From assembly GCA_030448005.1 (NCBI GenBank), contig JAUJNT010000002.1, positions 389,729-453,728 of the forward strand: a stretch of 64,000 nt of DNA, given 5' to 3'. The notes under the pieces are model-generated. The model was not told where the DNA came from and did not search any database. It worked only from the letters and a program-made list of their open reading frames with translations. Origin of the DNA: Thermoleophilaceae bacterium (lineage in GTDB: Bacteria > Actinomycetota > Thermoleophilia > Solirubrobacterales > Thermoleophilaceae). The stretch's first letter is position 1, and each line of letters starts with the position of its first letter. The position numbers were made by a program, and so were the translations under genes. This document shows positions 28,706 through 39,021 of this stretch, in pieces.

Positions 28706-29334
28706 GCGCTGAGCTGGGGGAGCTATCACTGGGCTCGCCAGTCGAATCCGTTCGCCGTGCAGCTCGGCGAGAATCTCTCGACCGCCGCATGGGAGACCGC
28801 TCTTTCGGGCGCATCTGCGGACTGGACGGCCTCGAGGGTCCTCGACTCGCCAGTCGTCGTTGGAGCCACGGCAGGGCGGAAGTGCCGCCCGACGAGCGGC
28901 CGCGTCGAGGTCTGCAACGCCGCCTACGGGAACAATGGCTGGCTCGGGCTCGCGTCGGTCTGGTCGTCCGGCGGCCACATCGTCCAGGCCACCGTGAAGC
29001 TGAACGACACCTACTTCAACACCTCGTCCTACAACACGCCGGCGTGGCGCAGGTCGGTGACCTGCCAGGAGGTGGGACACACCTTCGGGCTCGACCACCA
29101 GAGCGAGGACCCGGAGGTGAACATGGGCACCTGCATGGACTACCACAAGGTCCCGAACCTATCTCCCAACCAGCACGACTACGAGCAGCTCGAGACGATC
29201 TACGGGCACCTCGACGCGACGACGACACTGGCGGCGAGCACAGCTGCGAGTGGCCGGGGCTCAAGCGCGTGAAGGACTCGCTGTTCGTCGAAGATCTCGG
29301 GCGCGGGAAGAAGCGCCTCGTGTGGGTTTTCTGA
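28706..29334 (+). CDS. Secreted metalloprotease-like protein with degenerate zinc motif, 5' truncated
   Basis: The readable protein begins [21 protein letters not shown] directly after an in-frame stop at 28703-28705; a GTG at 28757 is the only in-frame start codon noted. A signal peptide is therefore missing or out of frame. Downstream are [10 protein letters not shown] and [30 protein letters not shown]. This is the metzincin-type HExxHxxGxxH pattern with the first His replaced by Gln ([11 protein letters not shown]), followed by a Met-containing segment like a Met-turn. Near 29250 the frame probably shifts, because a family-like ending [21 protein letters not shown] continues in another frame to 29334. 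Catalytic activity is doubtful; a zinc-free structural or binding role is possible. Confidence 0.6.
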
Positions 29335-29871
29335 AAGGACCACGGCCCGCCCCACGCGCCACCGGTCGAGGGCTAGTTGCTGCTCGGCGAGGCGGACTAC
29401 CGGGTCCGGGAGCCATAGAGTCGAGCCAGCCGGATAGCGCGGCGGCTCGTTTGAGGGGCCGCGCGGTAGGTTGTGCCGTAGGCCCAGCCGGCGCGCGGGT
29501 TGGATGACGAGTCCGCCTTGCCGTTGGTTGCGGTGGATAGGACGCGTGCGTAGGCGGCGGATCCCAAGTGCGCGGCAGGCGAGCGCGCGCACCGTCGGGC
29601 AGTGGCAGGTCCCCGTTATCGGTCGAGACGAGCTCGACCTGGATCCCGTGCGGGGGTAGACGACGACCGCCGCGGTGCAAGAAGGCGACCGCGGTGGTGG
29701 CCTTTTCACCGGCGAGCACTTCGACCTACGGAGCCTCCAGGCGCTTACACCCCTGGAGACCGCGGAACCTGGGCGGTATGGGTATGAGTCGCTGCACTGG
29801 CGATCGTGACACGGCCAACCGCTGGAGGGGCGCGGAGGCGGGGCGAAACCCCGCCTCCGGCCCAGAAACGA
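29335..29871. other. Intergenic region, nothing recognised
   Basis: About 540 bases between the metalloprotease-like gene and the end of the LVIVD/PA protein. No supported gene or repeat seen. Confidence 0.45.
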
Positions 29872-31836
29872 TCAGTTGTCCGAGCCCGGCCCCGTGTAGT
29901 CGAACAGGTACAAACCGTAGTCGCGGTCGGACAACGCGATCAGGCGGTTCCCTCGGGAGGTGAACTGCTCCACGCCCCAGAAGTTGTTGCCGCCCGCGTC
30001 GATGAAGCGACCGGTCTCCCGCAGTCCGCGGTTCCCGAACCTCAGCACACGGAAACCGCCCGAGTAGTACGCGGAGTACGCCAGCCGGGAATCGGGATCG
30101 GTGGCGAGCTCGTGGATCGAAAGATCGCCAAACCCCGACGCGAAGCGCGGGTCGAGCGCTTCGGGAATTGCATAGGCGTCGACCTCGGTCATCTTGCCGG
30201 CCTCGTTGCGGTAGAGGTGCGCGTAGCCCCAGCCGTCGAACTCGGAGCTGACCGTCGCGTTGCGACCGGTTGTACCGACCGCCGGATCGGAGTTGTTCGT
30301 GATGCCGAAGACGGCAGGCAGCACGTCCTGCCGGCGGGTGAAGACGCCGGGGAGGTCACCGCCGCTGACGACGACGCCGTTCGTGAGAAGCGGGTCGCCG
30401 TCGGGGCGGTTGGCGTTGTTGTAGATGATCCAGCCGTCCCAGCCCGCGGCCTTGACGGAGTTGACCTTCTCCTCGAACGAGCAGAGCCCGCGCACGATTA
30501 CAGCAAGATCGTCCGTGTTGGGATCGCGATCGTCGGCTGGTGCGGCCGGCACCGTGTCGCCTCCCGTCAACGCGCAGGCGCGGCCGACGAACGTGGTGCG
30601 CGGCCCGAGACGGCCGTCGGGCAGGTCATCGATGCGCGCCTCGGTATCCGTCGCCTCCGCGGCGTTGAAGGCACCGCCTTCGACGACGTTCACTCGCGCG
30701 CGGGTCGGGGAGAAGTCCTCGTCGGCGGCGAGGATGAACCTGTCGTCGGCAGAGAACTCCGCCTGGTGGGCGTTGCCCTCCGGCGGCTCGAGCTTGGTCA
30801 GCGGGTCGGGGCCGTCAAACGACGTGTCTCCGATGTAGCGCGGGTTGGCGGGGTCATCGACGTCGAGTGTGACGTAGCCGGCGTCCCAGTAGGAAGCGAG
30901 CAACGTCTGCGTGCCGTTGATCTCCTTCACCACCATGTCGTGGTGAAGGATCAGGTTCCCGAACGCCGAGTTGTCGACGATCTGGGGGAACTCCTCGACG
31001 AGGTCGAACTCCCCGACTGGCTTCGGGGCGCGGGGGTCGGTGATGTCAAATATGTCGACGTCGTGCAGCTCAGCGTTGTCGACGATCACGATGAAGGCCT
31101 TACGGCCGGCCTGCCACATGAACGCGCTGTGTGAGTCATTCACGCGCTCCTGGCCGACGAGCGATCCGTCATCCGGCCCGCTGTCGCCGAAACCCTGGAC
31201 GAGAATCCGCGGTCGGCGCGGATTTGAGACGTCGTAGAGGTCAAAGCCGCCGCCCCGCTCCACATTGGCGCAGCGCTCGTTGTTGACGGCCAGCACATCC
31301 CCGCGGAAGTCCTCTGTGCGCAGCCGGAGGGTATGCGCGCCCTCGCCGTGGTAGTTGCCCGGAAGAGCGGGGATGAACCCGGCCTCGCGCGGCTGGGCTG
31401 GGCGGTTGATGTCAACGACGTAGGTGCCGCCCCTGGTGCAGGTGGGATCAGCCCAGGAGTTCAGATAGGCGAACCCCCCGAAGACCGACAGGTCCGCGAT
31501 CTGCTCCTCGGCGATGTCGCCGAACTGGCTCGTCGGCGACAGCTTCGAGACCAGTCGCACGTTCTTGCGCGTGGGGAGCAGATGGCCCTCGTTGTCGCCG
31601 TGCTGGTGAGCCATAGCGTCAACCGGTCCCTCGAGCGCCGGATTGTCGCTCACGCCGGTGCCGAAGGCATCCCCACGCACCGCCTGACGCTGCTCCTCTA
31701 GTTTGGCGGCCTTAGCCGCCAGCCGCGTCGAGCGATCGGGTCCGGTCGGCTGCCTCGCGGCGGCTGTCGCGACCGACAGGCAGAGCAGGGCGGCGAGACT
31801 CCCGACTAGCGTCGCCCTGAGGCACCACACTCTCAT
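29872..31836 (-). CDS. Secreted LVIVD-repeat protein with inserted PA domain
   Basis: 654 residues with a signal peptide (LVGSLAALLCLSVATAAARQ). The chain is built from LVIVD-type strands: FGGFAYLNSWADPTCTRGGTYVVDINRPAQPREAGFIP, FDLYDVSNPRRPRIL, VDIFDITDPRAPKPVGEF and VTLDVDDPANPRYIGD. Around residues 400-500 a protease-associated domain is inserted (GRACAL, AVIVRGLCSFEEKVNSVKAAGWDGWIIYNNANRPDGDP, LPGVFTRRQDVLPAVFGI). The C-terminus returns to propeller strands. It is presumably an extracellular binding protein. Two further LVIVD proteins follow at 34.5 and 36.8 kb on the opposite strand. Confidence 0.8.
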   Translation of the reverse strand: MRVWCLRATLVGSLAALLCLSVATAAARQPTGPDRSTRLAAKAAKLEEQRQAVRGDAFGTGVSDNPALEGPVDAMAHQHGDNEGHLLPTRKNVRLVSKLSPTSQFGDIAEEQIADLSVFGGFAYLNSWADPTCTRGGTYVVDINRPAQPREAGFIPALPGNYHGEGAHTLRLRTEDFRGDVLAVNNERCANVERGGGFDLYDVSNPRRPRILVQGFGDSGPDDGSLVGQERVNDSHSAFMWQAGRKAFIVIVDNAELHDVDIFDITDPRAPKPVGEFDLVEEFPQIVDNSAFGNLILHHDMVVKEINGTQTLLASYWDAGYVTLDVDDPANPRYIGDTSFDGPDPLTKLEPPEGNAHQAEFSADDRFILAADEDFSPTRARVNVVEGGAFNAAEATDTEARIDDLPDGRLGPRTTFVGRACALTGGDTVPAAPADDRDPNTDDLAVIVRGLCSFEEKVNSVKAAGWDGWIIYNNANRPDGDPLLTNGVVVSGGDLPGVFTRRQDVLPAVFGITNNSDPAVGTTGRNATVSSEFDGWGYAHLYRNEAGKMTEVDAYAIPEALDPRFASGFGDLSIHELATDPDSRLAYSAYYSGGFRVLRFGNRGLRETGRFIDAGGNNFWGVEQFTSRGNRLIALSDRDYGLYLFDYTGPGSDN

Positions 31837-32491
31837 GAGAACCTCCTCGGTGAAAGTCGTCGGTCCGTCCGAGTGCGCTCTCCGCAGGCCGTCCCTGCGG
31901 TTACACCAGGGCGGTATGGGTGAAGTAACCTATACCGCAAGCCAGCCTCATGTCACGTGCGTGGGCACGATCTGTCGGACCGATCGAATGGCTCCTGAGC
32001 CGCGATCTCAAGGACCAGGCGCTGCGCCACTTCCCGCCGGGGTACTACAGCGCCGACAGCGCCCCGACGGTGACCGCCTGCCTGCCCACAACCTCGGGCG
32101 CTGAACCTACCTGCTCGGCCTCACCGATCCAGCCCGCGGGCGGCCACCGGGCACTTCTGGCTGTTCTCACGCCCGTGGCGGATCACAAGGAGCGGCGCCT
32201 CACGCCCCACCTGCCCGCCCGCGGAGCCTGAAAACACCCTCTCATTCGAGGCGCTCACCCGCATCCGGGCGCTCCCGGCCGCCGTCCCAGAAGATCCGCC
32301 CAGTAGGTCGCCACTCCAGCGGAGGCGCCGCCGAAGTTCTCCTCGGTGGGGTCGGGCGTCGGTCATCGAGCCTGGCGATGTTGAGCAGGGTTCCGGCCTT
32401 GAAGTTCCCGTTCAGGATGTGGCGCGGCCGTGGAGTAGAGTCAGCTGCCCGGACCGGCAGGGCCCGAGACCGCCCACGGTACATTGCTCCA
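31837..32491. other. Intergenic, possible gene remnants
   Basis: No intact gene. On the minus strand near 32250-32420 short pieces (HILNGNFKAGTLLNIARLD in one frame, EENFGGASAGVATYWADLLG in another) look protein-like and may be a small frameshifted relic of unknown family. Confidence 0.3.
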
Positions 32492-33860
32492 GTGCTTGCG
32501 AGCTCCGGGTTGTGGATTCTCGCAGCGAGCCTCGTGTTCTTCGCGGGTGCACTGTCAGCGCTGCCGGCGCCCGCCCGCGCTAGCCCCCTTTTCCCGATCT
32601 GCACCGATCACCCGCGGGGATATGACCCCTTCAAGGCGGCCGACGTGGTCGCCGAGGGTGTGCTGCTCTCTGGTCCATCCTTTCATGGCGCCCTGCTTTC
32701 CCCCGCGCGCTTTCATGTCGTTCGCTACCTGAAGGATCGAGGACCGCGGGTCATTCGGATCAGGACCCCTCAGCGGCAGGTTGCCACGGATACCGTCCGC
32801 TATCTAGGCGACGGCCAGTATGGCATCGTGCCCGAGTTCGCCAGGATCCCGGACAACGCCCAGACCCCTCGCGCGGGTGAGGCCTACCGGATCTTCGCGC
32901 GAACGCGCCGGCGTCACGGCAAGCGTCGTGAGGTTATGCATCGCATCGACACGTGCACTGGCGATGACCGCCGGATCTCGATCCGCCGCCTGCTTCGGCC
33001 CGTTCCCCGCACGCTTGTGAGGAGGCGCGGCGGACGCGAGCTCTGGAGCGCGTCCCTCTATCGCCGCCGCGGCCGGCCGCACTGTCTGCGCCTCTTTCAC
33101 GAAGGACTCGGACCCTCACGCGTACCTTTTCGGCCCTCGCGACCATGGGGCCTGCGGGTCCCTGCGGAGGCGTCGCGCCACGCTCATCGCTGTGGACACC
33201 GGGAGTTCGGCGACTGGCGTCGCACTTGCAGGGAACGGCTTGCGCGGGTTCACCGCCTCGCGCCTGTCCGATGGGGTCAGTGTCGCCGCGACCGCGCGCG
33301 CCGGCGTCGCGCTCGCCCTTCTGCCTCGAGGGCTCGAGCGAAGGGAAATCGGCATCATCGCCCGTTATCGCGACGGCTCGACTCGCATGTTCGGGAACTC
33401 TGAGCGGCGCGTGAGCGTCGCGGATCCGCTCGGCAGCTCTCCCTGGGTTGCAGAGCACGAGCGTGCCTACCCTGGCACCGCGGCGAGGCGGGCATGCGTA
33501 GTCCTCTGGCTTGATCCACGGCTTGGCCGCTCAGGGGAATGCGGCAGCGCCTCCCCGTTCTTCTTTGTGATACGCCGCAACAGCCGATCGACCTACGACG
33601 AGGCCGGCAGACCGGTCATGACCCGGCGGCGCACGGTCGTCTTCGGAGCGATCTCGCAGACGGTGAGCGATGTAACGGTGACGGGCTCGGACGGTCCGCG
33701 GCGACCGGCGATCTCAAGGCGCGGGCGGTCGTTCATCGCCGTCTTCGCCGGTCATGTCCCCGTTTCGCAGCTGACCCTCAACTTCGTCCTGAGCGACGGC
33801 AGAACTCTCTCCTACACGGGCCGCCGCGAGCTCAACCTGGCGCCGCCTCCGCGGCGGTAG
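32492..33860 (+). CDS. Secreted hypothetical protein(s), frame change in the middle
   Basis: The first part starts at a GTG at 32492 with a clear signal peptide (LWILAASLVFFAGALSALPAPARAS). It continues FPICTDHPRGYDPFKAADVVAEGVLLSG and FHVVRYLKDRGPRVIRIRTP to HRIDTCTGDD. From about 33020 a second frame becomes protein-like: TVCASFTKDSDPHAYLFGPRDHGACGSLRR, then VDTGSSATGVALAGNGLRGFTASRL and a hydrophilic C-terminus ending at 33860. This could be one secreted protein of about 455 residues with a single indel between 33010 and 33135, or two adjacent secreted proteins. No family is recognised. Cys residues in both parts suggest disulfides outside the cell. Confidence 0.5.
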
Positions 33861-34554
33861 GACTTCCGCGCCGAGTCTCCTGCCGCGTCGCTCGCGATCT
33901 GACACCCCGAGAGCTCGCGCGCATCGCCTACGCCGGGCGGGCCTCGAGAGCTCGACTCTTCGAAAACGAAGATCCGCTTTTCGCGCCGGCGCACCAGGAG
34001 CCCGACGCGGGCCCGGCTTGCGATCGCCCTCTAAAGCGGAAGCCCCAGGGGGGCCTCCCTATCCTGTCCGCGTGCCAGCAGTCGCTGCCTCCGACATTGC
34101 CACGCTCCCGCTCTCAACTCCTTACGGGCACGCGAGTCCGCCCAGATTGAGACGCAGCGGCGCTCCCGGACTCTGCGGAAAGGAGTAGCCCAGCCGATTT
34201 CCGTGTGCGTGATAGTCCCGGCGCAAAGGAATAACGAAGCGGTCCGAAAACGCCCGAAGGGTTCGGGCGAGCCTCCTCCAAACTCTTCTTGCCGGCGCTC
34301 CGCGGGATCACGGGCACTCCTCGTCGTGGAGCGGAACGGCGATGCGCGGGAACGCGCACAGCCCGGCAGGAGGACGAGCAGCTCACCCGCTCTGGTCGAC
34401 CGCCGGCTCGTCATCGTCTATGTGCTCTGCCCATACGCCGTATCGAGCCAGCCTAGTAGGGACGTGGTTCGGGCCACGCGCCGGGAGAGTTGACATCACC
34501 TTCGCCACTTGATAGAGGTCACCCTGATCATAAAGGGGACCTAAAGGGGGGAAC
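33861..34554. other. About 690 bases without a supported gene
   Basis: No motif-bearing frame on either strand. An AT-richer segment (34180-34260 and 34480-34550) precedes the next gene and should contain its promoter; a ribosome binding site aaggggggaac lies just before the ATG at 34555. Confidence 0.45.
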
Positions 34555-36171
34555 ATGGCTGATCTCCGACGCAGCTTGCCGGTCGCGCTCCTCGCGCTCT
34601 TAGCGCTCCTGGTGCTGGCGCCGACGGCCGCCGCTGTCCACAACGAGGACCGCCACAGCGTGAACATGGCGAACCTGTTCAATTCGCCGAACGGTTCGGG
34701 TACCGTCAACTCGGACCTGGCCTTCTGGGGCAGCCGCGCGTACGCGGGTGACTACGGCGGCTTCCGGATCTTCGACATCTCAAATCCGGCCAGTCCGTCG
34801 CAGCTCGTCAATTTCCGTTGCTGGGGGCCGCAGAACGACCCGGTCGTGTGGGACAACAGGCTGCTGTTCCTGGCGGTAGACCGGACGCTGCCGGGTCCGG
34901 AATGCAGTCCTACGCAGCCCAATCCGCTGCCGGCGCACGACGATCCCAACGGCTGGGAGGGCGTGCGGATCTTCGACGTCAGCAACCCGGCCGAGCCGCG
35001 GTTCATCAAGGGCGTCTACACCGATTGCGGTGCACACACGATCACGCTCTACCCAAAGAACCCGGCGCAGCTGCTGCTCTACGTGTCCTCGTACCCGCTG
35101 CGGCCGGGTCCGACGTGCGGCGAGGTCCGCGGGCCCGAGAGTGGCAACAGCCCGCTTCACGAGAAGATCTCCGTGATCCGGGTCCCCGTCAGCAATCCTC
35201 AGCGGGCGAGGGTGATCGCCCAGCCGCGGATCTCCTACCCGGGCGATCCGGACAACAAGTTCGACCCCGATGAGCATGCCCTGTCGGGGTTCGGCGACCT
35301 GACGGCGTGTCATGACATCGGCGTGTTCGTCGAGCTGCAGCTGGCCGCGGCGGCGTGCGCCGAGCAGGCGCAGCTCTGGCGCATCAAGCCCAACGGGATC
35401 CCCGATACGGAGAATCCGCTCTGGGTCTACGACGACAACACCGACACCGATGGTCCGGGCGGCGGCGACTCGGCGGTCGACTTCTGGCACTCCGGGACGT
35501 TCAGCTCGGACGGCAGGGTCGTCAACTTCATCGACGAGTCCTTCGGAATCGGCTGTCCGCCCGTCACACCGGGCGTGGGCGACACCGGCCGGATGTTCTT
35601 CCTCCGCACGCGCACGGGGCGCAAGCTCAGCGACTTCACGCTGCCGCGCACGGAGTCGGCCCTCGATCCACAAGGCGGCGAGACGGCCTACTGCTCGGCG
35701 CACCTGGGCAACGCCGTCCGCGCTAGCGACAGGGACCTGTTGGTCAACGCCTGGTACATGGGTGGCGTGGACGTGATCGATTTCACGGACCCGCGCAACC
35801 CAAGGGAGGTCGCCTACTACGACGCAGGGCCGTTTGGGCCGCTTGGCTCGGACAACTGGTCGGCGTACTGGTACGAGGGACCGTCCCTGCCCGGGCCCGG
35901 CAGATCGCTGACGATCTACGGGACGGACGGCGTGCACAATCCGGCAACCGGAAGAGGGTTGCAGGTCTTCCGAGCCGGACTCCGAGCGGAGGAGGAGCCT
36001 GTCGACCGCTTAAACCCGCAGACGCAGGAGCGGCTGATCGGGCGCGGCCAGGTGGAGGTGAGGGCGAGCAGGCTCAAGCAGCGCCAAAGGGGCGCGAGGC
36101 CCAGGGCGCGGGGCGCAGCCACGCTTGAGTCCCAAGCCAAAAAGAGAGCCCTGAACCGCCTCGCTCCATAG
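34555..36171 (+). CDS. Secreted LVIVD-repeat protein
   Basis: 538 residues with a signal peptide (LPVALLALLALLVLAPTAAAV). LVIVD-type strands are DLAFWGSRAYAGDYGGFRIFDISNPASPSQLV, GVRIFDVSNPAEPRFIKGVY, SVIRVPVSNPQRARVI and GGVDVIDFTDPRNPREVAYYD. Conserved cysteines suggest disulfides. Near the end LNPQTQE is followed by a basic Arg/Lys-rich tail of about 50 residues. It is a paralogue of the protein at 36817-38226, which has the same order of motifs and the same LNPQTQE, and of the larger one at 29872-31836. Probable surface or cell-wall-binding propeller; ligand unknown. Confidence 0.82.
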   Translation: MADLRRSLPVALLALLALLVLAPTAAAVHNEDRHSVNMANLFNSPNGSGTVNSDLAFWGSRAYAGDYGGFRIFDISNPASPSQLVNFRCWGPQNDPVVWDNRLLFLAVDRTLPGPECSPTQPNPLPAHDDPNGWEGVRIFDVSNPAEPRFIKGVYTDCGAHTITLYPKNPAQLLLYVSSYPLRPGPTCGEVRGPESGNSPLHEKISVIRVPVSNPQRARVIAQPRISYPGDPDNKFDPDEHALSGFGDLTACHDIGVFVELQLAAAACAEQAQLWRIKPNGIPDTENPLWVYDDNTDTDGPGGGDSAVDFWHSGTFSSDGRVVNFIDESFGIGCPPVTPGVGDTGRMFFLRTRTGRKLSDFTLPRTESALDPQGGETAYCSAHLGNAVRASDRDLLVNAWYMGGVDVIDFTDPRNPREVAYYDAGPFGPLGSDNWSAYWYEGPSLPGPGRSLTIYGTDGVHNPATGRGLQVFRAGLRAEEEPVDRLNPQTQERLIGRGQVEVRASRLKQRQRGARPRARGAATLESQAKKRALNRLAP

Positions 36172-36816
36172 GCGAGGGGGGCTCGAAGCCGGCGTGAGCG
36201 GGGCCGCCGATGGTGGCCCCGCTGCTTTGGACGTCAGGCAATCTGCGCGACCGGCTCGGCGACGCGAAGCCGGAACCGCCGGCGGGATCAGCGCAGAGCG
36301 CCACCATGACGTGATCGCAGTTGATCGGCAGCACCAACCGGCGCTATAACGGGCGCGTGGAACGACTTCAGCCCGCGGCTCAGCGCTTTGAGACGCGCGC
36401 GCTACGGCGAACCCCCCGATCGGTCGGCCTCCGGCACGAAGCGCGCGAACAGGTCGCGGGTCCACTCGCGCTCGAAGGCCTGGGTCGAGTAGTGGACGGC
36501 GAGGGGCCCCGATCGCCGCGAGCGACAGCGCGCCAAGCGGATAGACGAAGGAGAGCACCGTGCCGCCGTTGAAAGCGAGCTGAGCCACGAGCGCATGGGC
36601 GGCCCGCTTTGCGCCTTGCTGCCGGCGCCGACGCCTCATGGGGCGGGTAATGGTAGGAGGCCACCGCGAGGTTCGTGTTCGTGTTCGGATCGCGGACCAG
36701 TCTGCCCTGCTTGACAATGTCGAGCCGACGTAAGAGACTCGAACCTGCGCAGCGAGGCAGATCGAGCCGGTTAAGGCGCTGTGCGGCTTGGTGAGCTCAG
36801 CGGGAGGTGCGGTGTC
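36172..36816. other. Gap between LVIVD paralogues with possible minus-strand remnant
   Basis: No intact gene. On the minus strand between about 36640 and 36400, two frames together read AKRAAHALVAQLAFNGGTVLSFVYPLGALSLAAIG and then HYSTQAFEREWTRDLFARFVPEADR, which looks like a broken membrane protein. Family not recognised. Confidence 0.3.
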
Positions 36817-38226
36817 GTGACTCGGTTCAGTCGGTCCGCCTTCGTGGTCGCGGTTGCTTTGGCGATACTTGCTCTGCCGGCGGTCGCCGCCGCCGAGCAC
36901 GCAACTCGGCCGGCGGAGAACATCTTCGCGAGGGGTCACAGCGCCCACCCCGCCACCTTTTTCGGCGAGCCCGACGGCGTGCGCCACGTAAGCACGGACC
37001 TCGCGTTTCGGGGGTCGCTTGCTTTTCAAGGCAACTACGACGGGTTTCGGATCGTCGACATTTCCAGCTCGGACGATCCCAGGGAGTTAATCCACCAGCG
37101 CTGCAATGGTGACCAGGGGGACGTCGTCGTGTGGGGCGACATCCTCGTGCGCTCCTGGAATTCCAAGAAGTCGAGCGATCGCACCTGCGACGGCGAGACC
37201 GTCCCCGCTGGATGGGAGGGGGTGCACGTCTTCGATGTCAGCAATTTGAGCGACCCGCAGCTCGTCGCTTCGGTCGAGCTTCCGTGCGGGTCGCATACCG
37301 TGACAGCGGCGGGCGTCTCCGGGCGCCGGCTGATCGTCTACAGCAACAACTCGAGCAGCGCAGGTTGCGGCGCCACAACCGACGTGGCGGCCCAGAACGC
37401 GGCCGGTGACTTCATGGACGTCATCGCGGTGCCGCTGAGAGACCCCGCCGGGGCGCGCCTCGCCCGCCGCGAGCCGCTCGCCGGCCCGACCACCGACGTC
37501 CGCACCGGCTGCCACGACGCCGGCGTGATCCTCGGCGCTGTCAACAAGGTCGCCTGCGCGAGCGCCGACACCATCAACGTCTGGGACGTCGGGCCCAACG
37601 ACACGCCCGGTGGCAGCCTCACAAATCCAAGACTGCTGTTTACGATCACCGAGCCGGGCGTCGGCCAGGCCGGCACGAACGGTCGCTGGCACTCGGCCGC
37701 CTTCACGTGGGATGGTGAGGTTCTCGTCACCGGCTGGGAACCCGGCGGGGGCGCGGAGGCGGAGTGCGAGGCGACCGACCCTGAGGTCGACAAGAGCATG
37801 TTCTTCTACGACGCCGCCACCGGCGCGAAGCTCGGCCAGTGGGTGCTTCCGCGGCCGCAGTCCGCCGCTGAGAACTGCACGATCCACAACTACAACATCG
37901 TGCCGCTGCGCAGCGGCCGGTATGTCGCGGTGGGCGGCCACTACCAGGCCGGCACGTGGGTGACGGAGTTCACCGACCCGGCAAATCCGGTCGCGCTCGC
38001 CTGGTCTGACCCGCCGCCGGTCGGGCAGGTGACGACGCCGGCTGGCACGCTCGTCAATGAGCTCGGCGGTGCGTGGGCCTCTTACCAGTACAACAACTTC
38101 ACCTACGAGTCGGACATCACCAGGGGCTTGAACGTCTTCCGCCTCGGACGCCGGCAGCTCGCCGGAGCGATCCGGCTGCCGAGCCTGAACCCGCAGACGC
38201 AGGAGTTCTCACTCCGAGTTCGGTAG
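36817..38226 (+). CDS. Secreted LVIVD-repeat protein (paralogue)
   Basis: 469 residues from a GTG at 36817, chosen because GGGAGG lies about 11 bases upstream and the signal peptide (AFVVAVALAILALPAVAAA) then starts near residue 7; a GTG at 36781 is possible. Strands DLAFRGSLAFQGNYDGFRIVDISSSDDPRELI, GVHVFDVSNLSDPQLVASV, YDAATGAKLGQWVLP and GTWVTEFTDPANPVAL correspond in order to those of the upstream paralogue. It ends with LNPQTQEFSLRVR, sharing the LNPQTQE segment, but lacks the basic tail. Probably tandem duplication followed by divergence. Confidence 0.82.
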   Translation: MTRFSRSAFVVAVALAILALPAVAAAEHATRPAENIFARGHSAHPATFFGEPDGVRHVSTDLAFRGSLAFQGNYDGFRIVDISSSDDPRELIHQRCNGDQGDVVVWGDILVRSWNSKKSSDRTCDGETVPAGWEGVHVFDVSNLSDPQLVASVELPCGSHTVTAAGVSGRRLIVYSNNSSSAGCGATTDVAAQNAAGDFMDVIAVPLRDPAGARLARREPLAGPTTDVRTGCHDAGVILGAVNKVACASADTINVWDVGPNDTPGGSLTNPRLLFTITEPGVGQAGTNGRWHSAAFTWDGEVLVTGWEPGGGAEAECEATDPEVDKSMFFYDAATGAKLGQWVLPRPQSAAENCTIHNYNIVPLRSGRYVAVGGHYQAGTWVTEFTDPANPVALAWSDPPPVGQVTTPAGTLVNELGGAWASYQYNNFTYESDITRGLNVFRLGRRQLAGAIRLPSLNPQTQEFSLRVR

Positions 38227-38367
38227 CGTACGTACCGGGGCTTACTCGCGATGTCGGGCTTAGGCTTGGCACTCGACGCTTGAGCAGCAGCCCCGCTCCA
38301 CCCGGCGTTGCTCGAGCCGTCGCAGCAGCCGCAATGCCGTCGGGCGGCTCACGTCGAGGCACGTGCG

Positions 38368-38757
38368 TCACAGCACGGTCGTTGAAACGCCGGCGACCTC
38401 GGCGAGCCGCGCCTGGGCGACATCGAGCGTATATAGCTCACGTGAGCAAGCGGCGGCTGTCGCGATGATCAGCAAATCGGTCGCCTTTGCGGTCCGTCGC
38501 TGCGCGCGCGCGGTCGCCAACACCTCTCCATAGCGCTCCGCTACCGGCTCGTCGACGGGTATCGGCGCGAACGCGCCACGCACCGCGGCGAGCCTGCGAC
38601 TTCGGTCCCGGGCGACCGACTCGTCAACTGCCATCAGAACGCCGGCTCGCAACTCTCCGAGCGTGACGACCGAGATTGCGGCCGACTCGGGCAGCTCGAG
38701 CGCTGCCGCTTCATCGCGCGCGAGGAGGACGCTCGTGTCGAGGAGGCTGCCGCTCAC
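38368..38757 (-). CDS. vapC: PIN-domain toxin, VapC family
   Basis: 129 residues with the PIN acidic residues in place: LLDTSVLLARDE (first Asp near residue 7), ISVVTLGELRAGV (Glu), TAKATDLLIIATAA (Asp) and TLDVAQARLAEVAG. VapC toxins are magnesium-dependent RNases, often cutting tRNA or rRNA. The start overlaps the antitoxin stop by 4 bases (ATGA), as is usual for vapBC. It seems complete. Confidence 0.9.
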   Translation of the reverse strand: MSGSLLDTSVLLARDEAAALELPESAAISVVTLGELRAGVLMAVDESVARDRSRRLAAVRGAFAPIPVDEPVAERYGEVLATARAQRRTAKATDLLIIATAAACSRELYTLDVAQARLAEVAGVSTTVL

Positions 38758-39020
38758 GCCGCTGGCCAGGGATCGTCGAGCGGCGCCTCCGCGGCGTCGA
38801 GGTCCGCCGCCAGGGCGTCGTCGACCGGCTCGGCAAGGATGCGTCGAAGTGTCGCCCGGTCGACGTCCTTTCTGGGCTCGCCGGCCGCGCCCGGCGGGAT
38901 GACGCGCGCGACGGGACGGCCGCGCACTGTGACGGTGAAGGTCTCGCCGGACTCCGCTGCACGCAGCACGGCCGAGATGTTGTTACGCAGCTCCCGCTGG
39001 GGAATCACACGATCAGACAT
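38754..39020 (-). CDS. vapB: Antitoxin, Phd/VapB family
   Basis: 88 residues. The N-terminal IPQRELRNNISAVLRAAESGETFTVTVRGRPVARVIP is the Phd/YefM-type DNA-binding domain. The C-terminus (RRILAEPVDDALAADLDAAEAPLDDPW) is the acidic toxin-binding tail. It lies directly upstream of vapC with a 4-base overlap. A palindrome covers the bases just before its start codon, fitting autoregulation. Confidence 0.9.
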   Translation of the reverse strand: MSDRVIPQRELRNNISAVLRAAESGETFTVTVRGRPVARVIPPGAAGEPRKDVDRATLRRILAEPVDDALAADLDAAEAPLDDPWPAA

Positions 39021-39021
39021 T

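Noticed and set aside
36721-36760. agactcgaacctgcgc looks like a reverse tRNA T-arm followed by ccgacg
   Set aside because: No stable T stem and no other tRNA arms; only a short resemblance to the tRNA-half repeats.
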